NCBI GenBank assembly: GCA_009746045.1 | Contig: RPFO01000076.1 | Span: 3,813,920-3,877,919, forward strand | Direction of reading: 5' to 3' | Length of the DNA stretch: 64,000 nt | Origin: Mesostigma viride | Lineage: Eukaryota; Streptophyta; Mesostigmatophyceae; Mesostigmatales; Mesostigmataceae | In this document: piece by piece, positions 46,166 through 57,364 of the stretch | Position numbering within the stretch: the first letter of the stretch is position 1 | Layout of the letters: every line of letters begins with the position of its first letter | Notes under the pieces: model-generated | Databases searched by the model: none | Told to the model about the DNA's origin: nothing | Seen by the model: the letters and a program-made list of their open reading frames with translations, nothing else | Made by a program: the position numbers and the translations under genes

Positions 46166-47238
46166 GTGTTTTTTTTAAGAACGCGATATACTACCCCGCC
46201 ATGCCCACTGCAGACCGGCGTCTGGCAGGGTTGCGTCCTGTCGCCGTACCTGTTTATTATTGTAGTGGATTATGTTATGCGCCAGGCACGTGCTCGCTTT
46301 GCTAGCATTGCAGGCCGTGCCCCTGGCCTAGCGATCACGAACGAGCTTGGGGAAGGGGGGCCGACTAACAAGCAGAATTTACTAGCTGACCTAATTTATG
46401 CCGACGACATCACGCTCATCGAGAAGCCGGAGTCTGCCCAACTTTGGCTGGACTGCCTGGCGCTCGAGGCTCGGGCGGTTGGTCTAGAAATCAGCCCCAA
46501 AACGGAGGCCCTGGCCCTCGGCATGGCAGGGCCCCCACCCACACTCCGCCTCTTAGACGATGCCGAGGTCAACTACCCTCCTTCAGGCCGCTTCAAGCTG
46601 CTCGGCAGTTGGCTTCCCGACTGCGAGGACGACATGACGACACGGATCGGCATGGCGTGGGCGCACCTCCATGACCACCGCCGCTGGTGGAGCAACCCCG
46701 CCCTACCCCGGATCGTCAAGCGTGACCTCTTCAAGGTCGTCATTCTGACGATCCTGACCTACGGCGCCGAGACGTGGACACTGACGCAGGAGCTGGAGCA
46801 ACGACTCGACGGCGCCGTCACCAAGATGCTGCGCAAGGCCCCCTTAACATCCCCTTTGGTTTGCACATTAGTAATGAGGATTTGTACGCTGATTTGCCCT
46901 ATGTTTCCCGCATTATTAGGCACATGCGCCTGGGCCTAGCCGGGCACCTGGCCCGCACATATCAGGTAGATACATCAGATAGACTAGCTGGCACCAAGCC
47001 CGCCCAGCCTGGGCGATATGTCCTCACCTGGCGTGCCCCCGGCCGCGCGCGGCAGGGCCGCCACCCGTGGACTTTTCGTGATAGACTCGGCATGGACATG
47101 TGCTACACTAGACGTGACGGGCTCACCCCCGGGCAACCTCCTGGTTTGTCTGTAATATGGAGGCAGATGGTGCGCAAGGATAGATGGCAAGTAGTGATGA
47201 AGGAGACCACCCCAAGCCTGTGGGGGCTCCGCGTGTGA
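46166..47238 (+). pseudogene. LINE reverse transcriptase fragment
   Basis: A 5'-truncated non-LTR retrotransposon. It begins in the RT palm: GVWQGCVLSPYLFIIVVDYV, then LLADLIYADDITLI (catalytic YADD), FKLLGSWLPD and GAETWTLTQELEQRLDGAVT. A shift near 46840, in a C run, moves the frame to ISNEDLYADLPYVSRIIRHM and RLGLAGHLARTYQVDT, ending LWGLRV at 47238. RT motifs before the palm and the endonuclease are missing. The 3' end just after the stop is repeated inside R3 at 49991-50063. Confidence 0.85.
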
Positions 47239-47314
47239 CCAAGTATGGCATTCATAGCGATTCGGGCCGCGGTGCCCACACCCCTGTAACTAGGACCTAG
47301 ATAGCTTATACCAT

Positions 47315-47490
47315 CCATTCCATCCCATGTTCCGCTCCCACTGAGGGCTTATGCTCACGTGACGCAGTCACGTGTCTATTAATTAATTAATTAATTAATC
47401 CATTCCATCCCATGTTCCCCTCCCACTGAGGACTTATGCTCACGTGACACAGTCACGTGTCTATTAATTAATTAATTAATTAATTAATTA
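47315..47490. repeat. 85-bp tandem duplication ending in TTAA tracts
   Basis: Units at 47315-47399 and 47400-47490 start CCATTCCATCCCATGTTCC and contain TGCTCACGTGAC(G/A)CAGTCACGTG, then (TTAA)n. The CACGTGACGCAGT word is also at about 2279. Confidence 0.85.
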
Positions 47491-49796
47491 AGGGGACGGG
47501 ACACCCCCGAATTTTTTGGCGCCAAAAAATTCGCGCCGGAACCGAAGGTCACAAATTTCACGTGCACGGTGCGCGCACCCCTTGCGGAAGTGGCCATGGC
47601 GACTGCGTTCAGGCGAAACTACCACACTAGGGCAGGCGAAATGCAAAAATTTTACTCGAACCTAAAAGGAGATGAGTTTATTATGTTAGTTTGTGGCGGA
47701 AATCAGCTGGTTTACAATATCGCTGTTGTTTTTTTATGCCATCGGCATGGGGGGTAATCTGAATTTTTTGGTCGCGCGGAATGAAATAGAATTCATGATA
47801 GCGGCTGTAAAATAGCGGTTTTGGGGGCTGTTCTGACCGTGAAGCAGGCATTGATATCGGTTGCATCGAATTCTAAACCGAGCTGGTGCTTTTTGCCAGA
47901 TTTTCGGCCATTATCGATAAGTAATTGTTCAGACCTGCGCAGTGCGTGTCTGACCTGTCCATGGAAGAACGGCTGTTGTTGCGCGCCTGGGCGAGGGATT
48001 TACGAGGGCAAGGTACAGATTTGTCTCGAATGTTATCTGCTATCGGTGCTTTCTTCTATGAGCTCATCGTTCGAGGTTTTTTGCGTTCTTTTTTGGCAGT
48101 TTCCTCCAGCTAGCTCGCCGTCGCTTGCCGTTGTGTTGTCGAATACCTGGCAGCTTTAGATTGTTTTCGTTGATGTCGTGATCAGGGCCGCTTCAGTCGC
48201 AGCCTATAGCTCTTCGGGAAGGTATAAGGCATTTCATAAAACGTGTTCTGGCAAGGATGTTGTGCGTATGGACGCTTCTTGTTGTTTGAGAGTGACGCAC
48301 CCTCTCTTCGCAGGCCGCAGCGGCATCACAGAGCTCATGCGGTGAAGGGCCGCCAATGGTTTCTTTGCATTTTATCGTGCAGGGATGGAAGTGTTATAGT
48401 GATGATGATGTTGGATATATTGCATTTGTGTGACTGCATGTAGATAGCTGGCACAAATGGTTGTTTGAGCTTTCCTTTGTTATGATGATGTGACAAGACT
48501 ACAATGTGCTGAGCCAACCATGGTTGACATGCATGACTGCATGCAAGCTATATATACCATGTTCCTACTTGGTTCCTTGCCCTCGATAGTCCCAGTTTGT
48601 CATCCATGCCGGGGAGGACAGTTTAGGAGGTGTTGTTGAGCTGATGCTTGGTTGGCATCAACCTTACACTCTAACCTGGGAGAACATGTAGGAAATGCTG
48701 CTTAGGCATGTTTGGGCTACCATCGTCAAGGCTATGCACATATTTACAAGGCTGGCCATGCTGGAGGGATGATGAAGACATATGAGGTGCGTGGCCACCC
48801 CTTTGTACTTTGTAAACATATTGTGCATGGTTTTGGTGCATGTTGGATGGCATATTAAGTGGCACTGTGGGGTTACTGACTTACTGAGTGGTCCTTAGCG
48901 CCTTGTCATGTGGTCATATAGGAAACCCATCAACTTGAGCAGTTCTTGTCGCAATGACCCCCCACATTGAGCATGCGTTGCCGTCAGCGTGCAAGAGTTG
49001 ATTATGTGTGCTTTGGTCAGTTTGCAGATGTCTTTGATGAAGAAGGAGGTGCTAGTGTGGCTCAATGGTTACTCTAATTTCCTTGTAGCGTCTACATGGG
49101 TGGCCGTCTTGGAATGGTTGTAACTTGGGCAGTTCTTGTCAGAATGGCGTCAAACCTTGAACATAGGAGGTACCATAGGTGCAGAGAATGGTAGTATGTG
49201 GTTTGGCCAGTTTTCATGAGGCTTAGATGTATAAAGGGGTGTTAGTGTGGTTAAATACTAGCTAAAACCTCGCTTAGCTTCGTCACAGGTGGCAATCTAG
49301 GAATATCCATCAAATAGGGCTGCGCTTGTCAGAATGACCTGAAAATTTGGGGCTGCATGTCCCCCCCTCTCTAGTACTTGAAAATATAAGATATGGCATG
49401 ATTCCATGTGTTTATGGTTTGTTTTATTTTTTTTGGTGAAAAAAAGTACCCTTTTGCGGGAAAATCCATCAATGTGTCTAAACATCATTGTTTTGTGCTC
49501 AAAATTAGGCAAACTTTCTCAAAAGTGGGGGAACTATATGGAAATATATGATTTGGTCCAAATATGTTTGCCCATTGTCCTAGGGAAAATATGCCAAAAG
49601 TAGCGTCTTTTCTATTTTTAGCGCGTAACCGGCATCTGGTGGGGGCTAGTACCCCCCCCAAGTGGTTGGAATTTTTTTTTTTAATCATATTTATGGTCCC
49701 CAATCATAATTGGATTTTAAGCACATGCATAGGTATGGTTTCCAGAAAAGTGCCCTTTAGGGGTGTCCCCTCCCCTTAATTAATACTGCATTGTAA
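47491..49796. other. no gene seen
   Basis: Only short frames. No repeat shared with the rest of the window was found except short TTAA tracts at both edges. Confidence 0.45.
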
Positions 49797-50285
49797 GCTA
49801 TTTATAGAACACGTCATAACATCAAGGGAAATTTTTTTTCATAGTCATGTGTATACTTTCCTGAAAGCCCATAAATCAAAGGATTTTTTGAGCTACTCAG
49901 ACCTACAAAATGCTAATTCATCAGAGAGATACACTGGTTTGAATACAGGGGGGTCTGACCATGACCGCGATTTGTTGACCCTAGGTCACAATTAATTAAT
50001 TGTGGGCAGGGGTGTGGGCACCGCGGCCCGAATCGCTATGAATGCCATACTTGGTCACACGCGGACCCTAGGTCACAAGTCATGTGCTTATTCACAAATG
50101 GTTCATGAAAAAAATCTGGCTTCTTGGACGAGCTATGGGCAACATATGCAGGCTCTGTAAAACAAAACTCAGGCCCATTGGGCCACTGGAGCTATTTTTT
50201 ATTAGCATTACAATTACAACGCAGTACAACGCAGTGGGAAAAATGAGAGCCCTTCACAACATGACCCAACGACACGAGCCCCATT
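49797..50285 (-). repeat. dispersed repeat R3, copy 2, with LINE insertion
   Basis: Inverted copy of 39233-39614. It is interrupted at 49991-50063 by a 73-base LINE 3' end, flanked by the 14-base direct repeat GACCCTAGGTCACA (49977-49990 and 50064-50077). A long (TTAA)n tract abuts its right edge. Confidence 0.9.
49991..50063 (-). mobile_element. 5'-truncated LINE 3' end
   Basis: Read on the minus strand it starts CGCGTGTGACCAAGTATGGC, identical to the last codons and stop of the LINE at 47226 onward, continues to GCCCACACCCCTG, and ends in a short TTAA-type tail (CAATTAATTAAT). The duplicated 14-base target and the empty site in R3 copy 1 show target-primed insertion. Confidence 0.9.
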
Positions 50286-50331
50286 CATTAATTAATTAAT
50301 TAATTAATTAATTAATTAATTAATTAATTAG
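50286..50331. repeat. (TTAA)n tract
   Basis: Eleven or so ATTA/TTAA units in a row, the longest such tract in the window. It separates R3 copy 2 from a block beginning GACTCGTGCTCCCGTTGGGG. Confidence 0.95.
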
Positions 50332-52320
50332 ACTCGTGCTCCCGTTGGGGAGTCACGGAGCATTAAACCCGATGGATGGATGGATGGGTACGTGCAAACA
50401 GTCCTACCGGTCTAATCTATCTACATCAGCTACCTACGACATCTATCTAACAGCATTCTAACTACAACATCTATCTAGACAGCCTAACGATGCCCTATAA
50501 ATGGGGGAGGGTCAAAACGTTGAAAATAGGAGTTGTATAAGTTATACAACATCAAACATGCATCAAACATCATGACTGGATGACATAATATGACTGAATC
50601 AGGCAGCCATAGCCAAAGCATCATCCACTCTCACAACGTGTTGAGCACATGCCTCGTGGGAAGGGAGGCACTGGGTTTTCATTCCATAACGTGTGCAATA
50701 CTGAAAGAAAGAGGCATGTGTAATGCAAGGCTTGGATAGGTTGAGTGATCCATGAGCTTACATGCATACAAAGATGACGCTGGAATGCATGCTAGCAAAT
50801 GGTGGCAAGATGCTAACAACGCATGATTATACACCATGATTATGGGCACCTAGCTGATCTTCTTGCACAATCGACGCAGTATAAACCATCAATATCCAAT
50901 CCTCACGATATATTCACGGCTTGACGATGTATACAGCACCTAAATACTGCACAACTGCAACCTGCTATGGCTGACATGCAAGCAACGTCGAGTAGGATGG
51001 CGGTCTTAGAGAGGCTGGGCAGAGGTCGGTAGAAATAAGTGGAAAACTGGCAGAAACTACTATGTATGACGAAGACTTGACAAGGGGGAAAATTTGAGGG
51101 AATTGGATGGATGAATCAATGAGAGGGAGTGCGGACGAGATGGTGAAGGGGATGATGTCACGATGGATAGGTGCAGGGACCGCGGGGGGGGCAAATGGAG
51201 GGACAGGTGGAGGGGTGGACCGAGGGACATCCTCAACAATCGATGCATTCATGGTAAGTTGAATGACTGGATAAGAGGGAGCGTGGACGAGATGGAGGTA
51301 CAAAGGGCGTGAGGGGTGAATGAATTGGTAGAAACGGACAGTTGGAAAGATGGACGGAGGGATGTGGGCGCACGAACGCTTGAGGGACCATATGCCATCC
51401 GGCTCTGCCGATGCAGCCAGCGGCATTATGCGGACCAAGCCCGTGTACAAGGTTGCTATGTTGGAGGAATTCGTAGTGTAGGCGGGCTGGGTTGACCGGA
51501 TGTAAGGACCCTCGGGTGGGACGTCGGAGGCGCGCGCTTGCAAGTAGCAGGTCGAGGATGACGGCAAAATCGAGGAAGCGGGGCCTGTGGCATGGCACAA
51601 ACCATGGAGGTATGATGAGCATGGGCGAGTCGAGGAGGACATGCATGGGATGGGGGCTGAGCAACCGAAGGCAATCGTACACAAAGGCTCGCGGATGGCA
51701 CTAACATGATGCAAAAAAGATAAAATGGCACCCAAGGGCAGCACTTAAGGTGGTCCGCAAGGGCAACAGCTACCTACACGCTCTTTGGAGTAACTGACGA
51801 AAAAAAATTCTACTTCTACCCAGAAAATCCCATTTAAAGCGGCGGGTAGACAACGGGCCATAAGGCCTAAGTAAAGACGTACCATCATAATGGAAGCTAG
51901 ACAGTGCCGAGACACCGCGACAATTGTCGATAAGAATGCCCGCGACAGGCGCCAACGATAAGGCAACAATGCAAACAATCATCGCTACCATGATCGCGGC
52001 CTTTCCGCGCAGTCTATAGTTGTCGTGGCCCGGCATCACATCCGGGCCCATCTCTACAAGCTCACCAGCCACTGGAATGACTGTTCAAAGGGTGACAAGA
52101 GTGCGCGGACACCTTTTCATGTTCCTACCTTCATGCTCCTTCATGGACAACGGTGCCGGATATCTTGTTTGAAGGTTCCGTTACAGCGATTTCCCGCCTT
52201 GCGCTCTTTGCACTCAGAATAACAAGTCTTACGCCACGTCCAAACCACTGTTCCAAATTTTTTTTACATGGCCGCCTTGGCATGGTATGGCCCCACATCT
52301 AGACTTCGCGGTTGTGGCAA
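50332..52320. other. mostly noncoding; one tentative membrane-protein exon
   Basis: A minus-strand frame from 52072 (MAGELVEMGPDVMPGHDNYR) has a good membrane segment (AAIMVAMIVCIVALSLAPVAG) and meets a strong donor (GATG|GTACGT) at 51883. No in-phase second exon could be joined. A 259-codon minus frame at 50965-51744 is Pro/Ser-rich without homology. Either could be real; neither is well supported. Confidence 0.25.
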
Positions 52321-52458
52321 GTAGGCGCCACTAGGCTGCGTTTTCCGTTCTGTTCGTCCCTTGTAACGTCGATGCCGGCTCATGCCGCCGCGTATGCATA
52401 CGGCATTTGTATTAATCGGCCCACACCGTCCCGTTCGTTCCTTCCATTCGTATTTATC
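52321..52458 (-). repeat. dispersed repeat R4, copy 2
   Basis: Inverted copy of 43907-44044. It ends exactly where the E2-family LTR at 52459 begins. Confidence 0.8.
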
Positions 52459-53074
52459 AGTTGTATGAGAGTGAATGCCACGAATTCCGCCATGGTTCTT
52501 GCAGGAAGTTGCCTTTATTAATAACAGGAAACACAGACGTAAGTCACGTCACTTCCAAGACTGCACGCAGCACAGACGACAGGGTCGCAGTGCCAAGAGA
52601 ACGTGCACGCAAGAACTAGCGTCCCGGTGCGACCAAGTCACACATATAGGTTGTTAGGGACGCGTCCAAGTATTCAGCTGCACTGTCACAGCTGAACTGT
52701 CAATCAATTGATTACACAGACTCTGGCACGCCTTTGGCGCGGAGATCTATCAATTGTCCATACGGCTAGTCCTGTGGACCTATCCGTACACTACTCAGCA
52801 TCAATTGTCTCATAGGTCCTGGCGCGCTACAGCGCGCCTACCTATCAATTGACCATCAAGTTCTGTACAAGTCCTGTCAACGTCCTGCGGACTATCAAAG
52901 TGACACTTGTACATCCTGTGTCCGTACGCGCCCACAGTGGCGCGCCGGGTACTGTCGGCACAGCCTAGGAAACGTCATAACTTTTACGTTCCTTAACCAA
53001 ATGAGGCGTTCAAGGTGCCGTTGGAAAGAGCGTAACAATCTCTATCCATCTAACGTACATCCTTTACGTTAACT
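52459..53074 (-). repeat. E2b LTR
   Basis: 616 bases, of the same family and length as 54187-54802 and 61384-61999. Its outer edge is altered (AGTTGTATGAGAGTGAATGCC for AGTTGTAAGCGTGAGAATGCC). Confidence 0.93.
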
Positions 53075-54186
53075 CCAATCCCTTCTTTTCTTTAGGGATC
53101 ACATCCCCTGCCAGGGACCCTTGAAGTAGCTTGAAATGTCCTTCACTCCAGCTTGAAGCTTGAACAGATGTCTTTAATGGCCATTGCCATTCCCCCAGCC
53201 TTTTCTTTTAAGGAACTGGAAAAGAAACAGATCTGCCACAGGGAAAAACCATTCCATGAGAAATGGATAAAAACCTATGGAAGTGGCATTACAGAGTACC
53301 ACCAGATATTAGAAGCACACAAAATTAAATACATACAGGTTAATTCTATGAGGTCTTCTCCAGGAATTAATCCCATCACCTCGGTAGAGCCTCCAGTACA
53401 ATGACCTTCTGGCGGTGAGTTACATTAATCCCAGATACTAATCCCATAAAACCCAGTACATATTCAATATAAGTACAATAAATCCATGACAATTAAAATA
53501 CCACTTGACAAAGTAAGGCGTATTACAATAGTTTGCCTGTCATTCTCTCAACAGGGGTCTATTGGCGCCCGTCTTACGGCGCCCGTCTACTTGCCAGATG
53601 GTAAACTGCCACAGCAAACAAATGACAAAATGAAACACATAGGCAACAATTAAATCCTGCCCTGGGGAACTAGGGAAGTCTGAACAGGCAAACACCTGAA
53701 CAGGCCAGCTTGTAGAAACATAATACCAGGGAATCGAACCCCGCCCTATAAACCCCAGAATAAAGGTTCCCAGACCATTGTGAGAAGTATGTACAAATAT
53801 ACATTTCTTTTAAAATAGAATACATGGTCTGTAATGGACCTGTCAACCTTGTGTAGTCAACAGCATGAACCCCAGCCAAAACCTGGCTGTATCCTGATTA
53901 AAATCAGAGTGAGTGTACCATGGTCCATGAGCCTTAGTACAGACTAAAAATACAGGTATTATGCCAGTCACAATGCTGACACTACCACACAATCTGCTCT
54001 CCAATGCCCTATAACCATGCACCAGTTTAGACAGCTTGCTGAGATGGGTCCATCAGAGATTGAAGAACCTTGTATTGCACTGCTGCCTTCTGCACTAGCT
54101 TGGTCAAAGCATCAACAGCATTGTCAACCCCAGGGATATGCTCAATATTGGCCAAGGAGGACAACTCCTTAAGAAGGAGATAATCC
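52459..54186 (-). mobile_element. older E2-family copy (E2b), left part
   Basis: Holds the 3' LTR (52459-53074), the 3' untranslated region, and the end of RNase H (IEHIPGVDNAVDALTKLVQK, about 54155-54027, where intact E2 reads NPADALTK). It stops at AATCC (54182-54186), where the complete E2 copy inserted. The other half resumes at 62000. Confidence 0.9.
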
Positions 54187-54802
54187 AGTTGTAAGCGTGA
54201 GAATACCACGAATTCCGCCATGGTTCTTGCAGGAAGTTGCCTTTATTAATAACAGGAAACACAGACGTAAGTCACGTCACTTCCAAGACTGCACGCAGCA
54301 CAGACGACAGGGTCGCAGTGCCAAGAGAACGTGCACGCAAGAACTAGCGTCCCGGTGCGACCAAGTCACACATATAGGTTGTTAGGGACGCGTCCAAGTA
54401 TTCAGCTGCACTGTCACAGCTGAACTGTCAATCAATTGATTACACAGACTCTGGCACGCCTTTGGCGCGGAGATCTATCAATTGTCCATACGGCTAGTCC
54501 TGTGGACCTATCCGTACACTAGTCAGCATCAATTGTCTCATAGGTCCTGGCGCGCTACAGCGCGCCTACCTATCAATTGACCATCAAGTCCTGTACAAGT
54601 CCTGTCAACGTCCTGCGGACTATCAAAGTGACACTTGTACATCCTGTGTCCGTACGCGCCCACAGTGGCGCGCCGGGTACTGTCGGCACAGCCTAGGAAA
54701 CGTCATAACTTTTACGTTCCTTAACCAAATGAGGCGTTCAAGGTGCCGTTGGAAAGAGCGTAACAATCTCTATCCATCTAACGTAAATCCTTTACGTTAA
54801 CT
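54187..54802 (-). repeat. E2 3' LTR
   Basis: 616 bases from AGTTGTAAGCGTGAG to TTTACGTTAACT on the plus strand, so the outer bases are AGTT/AACT as in E1. On the minus strand it is preceded by a purine tract, AAAGAAAAGAAGGGATTGG. Confidence 0.95.
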
Positions 54803-55751
54803 CCAATCCCTTCTTTTCTTTAGGGATCACATCCCCTGCCAGGGACCCTTGAAGTAGCTTGAAATGTCCTTCACTCCAGCTTGAAGCTTGAACAGATGTC
54901 TTTAATGGCCATTGCCATTCCCCCAGCCCTTTCTTTTAAGGAACTGGAAAAGAAACAGATCTGCCACAGGGAAAACCATTCCATGAGAAATGGATAAAAA
55001 CCTATGGAAGTGGCATTACAGAGTACCACCAGATATTAGAAGCACACAAAATTAAATACATACAGGTTAATTCTATGAGGTCTTCTCCAGGAATTAATCC
55101 CATCACCTCGGTAGAGCCTCCAGTACAATGACCTTCTGGCGGTGAGTTACATTAATCCCAGATACTAATCCCATAAAACCCAGTACATATTCAATATAAG
55201 TACAATAAATCCATGACAATTAAAATACCACTTGACAAAGTAAGGCGTATTACAATAGTTTGCCTGTCATTCTCTCAACAGGGGTCTATTGGCGCCCGTC
55301 TTACGGCGCCCGTCTACTTGCCAGATGGTAAACTGCCACAGCAAACAAATGACAAAATGAAACACATAGGCAACAATTAAATCCTGCCCTGGGGAACTAG
55401 GGAAGTCTGAACAGGCAAACACCTGAACAGGCCAGCTTGTAGAAACATAATACCAGGGAATCGAACCCCGCCCTATAAACCCCAGAATAAAGGTTCCCAG
55501 ACCATTGTGAGAGTATGTACAAATATACATTTCTTTTAAAATAGAATACATGGTCTGTAATGGACCTGTCAACCTTGTGTAGTCAACAGCATGAACCCCA
55601 GCCAAAACCTGGCTGTATCCTGATTAAAATCAGAGTGAGTGTACCATGGTCCATGAGCCTTAGTACAGACTAAAATACAGGTATTATGCCAGTCACAATG
55701 CTGACACTACCACACAATCTGCTCTCCAATGCCCTATAACCATGCACCAGC
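54803..55751 (-). other. E2 3' untranslated region
   Basis: About 950 noncoding bases between RNase H and the 3' LTR, nearly identical to E2b 53075-54026. A 112-codon frame (55605-55267) with a hydrophobic stretch (LIVAYVFHFVICLLWQFTIW) is open in E2 but broken by an extra base in E2b, so its coding status is doubtful. Confidence 0.6.
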
Positions 55752-57364
55752 TTAGACAGCTTGCTGAGATGGGTCCATCAGAGACTGAAGAACCTTGTAT
55801 TGCACTGCTGCCTTCTGCACTAGCTTGGTCAAAGCATCAGCAGGATTGTCAACCCCAGGGATATGCTCAATATTGGCCAAGGAGGACAACTCCTTAAGAA
55901 GGAGATAATCCAAGTCCCTACTTCTGGCCATCTGCCTGTGCACAAACTGCACCATCCCCATGGAGTCTGTTTTTAGAAGAGTGGTAACCTGAAGTGGCCA
56001 AGGAGTGTTAGAAGTCATCTGATGAAGCAACTCCTTCAGATAAAGGCTTGTGTGAATGCCTTCACAAATAGCCCTGCATTCTGCCACATCACTGCTGACA
56101 GCCACCCGTTTGTGCAGGCGACTAAACCAGCTCACCAAACTCCCCAGGCCTTCCTGTCTGAGCACAAAGAGCCCTGCAGCCCTGCCCCTGACCTTGGAGA
56201 CCTGCCTGCTGTCCATTGAGCTATCCACATACAGCTCCATGCAAATGGGTTGTGATAAATCCACTGCAGACAACAGAATGCCAGATGAAGCCCTGACCTG
56301 ATCAGCCACCTTGGCAGACCCTAGCTCCACCAGCATGTCATCAGGCAACCTGGCTATGACCATAAGGTCTGGCCTGGAAATGCCTGCCACCCAAGCAACC
56401 ATGCCCCTCACCATGGGACACAGTGCCTGTGTGATGGTTGGAGGAAGCTTGCTAATGAGGGTCTCTTGATAATCATTGCCCCCCACCAGCAGCATACGCC
56501 ACTCCCCCCCTTCTTCACCAGTGTGGCCTCCATGCCCACAAACAGCAGAGGCTCATTCTCCACCTGCCATTGCTCCCTACCCAGAGGAAACTTGGACTTA
56601 ATGATGGAGATCAGCTCCTTAAGCCACGACGTGGGAGCTATCAGATGTAGGTCATCCCCGTGCAGCGAAGCATACACTGGCAGGCCTTCCCATTGCCCCA
56701 GAAACAGACAGGGGTCTACAGGAGAGACCTTCAAGTTGCAATGCTCCTTCAGGAAACGGTTGAGAGTCTCCCTCCAGATTATTGGACTTGACCTCAGGCC
56801 CTCCAGGCCCTTGAGGATTTTAAGGAACTCCGTGTGGATGTCCCTTTTCCATACAGCAGGCACCCTAACATAGAAAGGCGTCTTGCCCTCCCACTTTTCC
56901 TGTGCCACATCTGCATCACCCTCCAGAAATGCCCTCTTGAAGTCTACCACCACTGAGCCATAGTCCAAGCCCTTGTTGAGAAGGCCTAGAAATACACACA
57001 GCAGCAGCCTCCAAGTATCATGCAGCATGCCAGGGGTATACAACTCCTCAGCAGTGCACTCACCAGTACCCTTGAACTCATTCAGCACTGGCCTGACATG
57101 TGGTACCTTGACCCCGTCCACCTCCTTCATCTTGATGACAAACTTGAGCTTGAGTAGACGTCGTGCAGGAGGCAGGTCATTGACAGGTTCCACGCATTTC
57201 TTGGAGATCCAGTCCTCCCCAGATTTAATCAGACCCAGTGTGACCTGGGGACACATAATGGGAGAGGACATGAGCTTCACCAGGCCTTGGTAGTTGATAG
57301 GGCTGTGTCCAGCAAGTGAGTGAGGACCAATGCCCAAACTGCTTGGATGACTAGCAGCTGGCAT
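55752..57364 (-). pseudogene. E2 reverse transcriptase and RNase H
   Basis: RT reads LLKLKFVIKMKEVDG, HVRPVLNEFKGTGE, ELYTPGMLHDTWRLLLCVFL, VVVDFKRAFLEGD (first catalytic Asp) and VYASLHGDDLHLIAP (56662-56651), with HGDD for YVDD. A shift in a C run near 56505 separates it from MLLVGGNDYQETLISKLPP; E2b is open across this point, so the shift is private to this copy. RNase H follows: MELYVDSSMDSRQVSK, SRLHKRVAVSSDVAECRA, LLKTDSMGMVQFV and IPGVDNPADALTKLVQ, with a stop at 55752. A shift near 57355 separates RT from the protease-like frame. Confidence 0.85.

Noticed and set aside
54803-55605. Envelope-like gene after RNase H in E2
   Set aside because: The only hydrophobic frame is 112 codons and is broken in the sister copy E2b.
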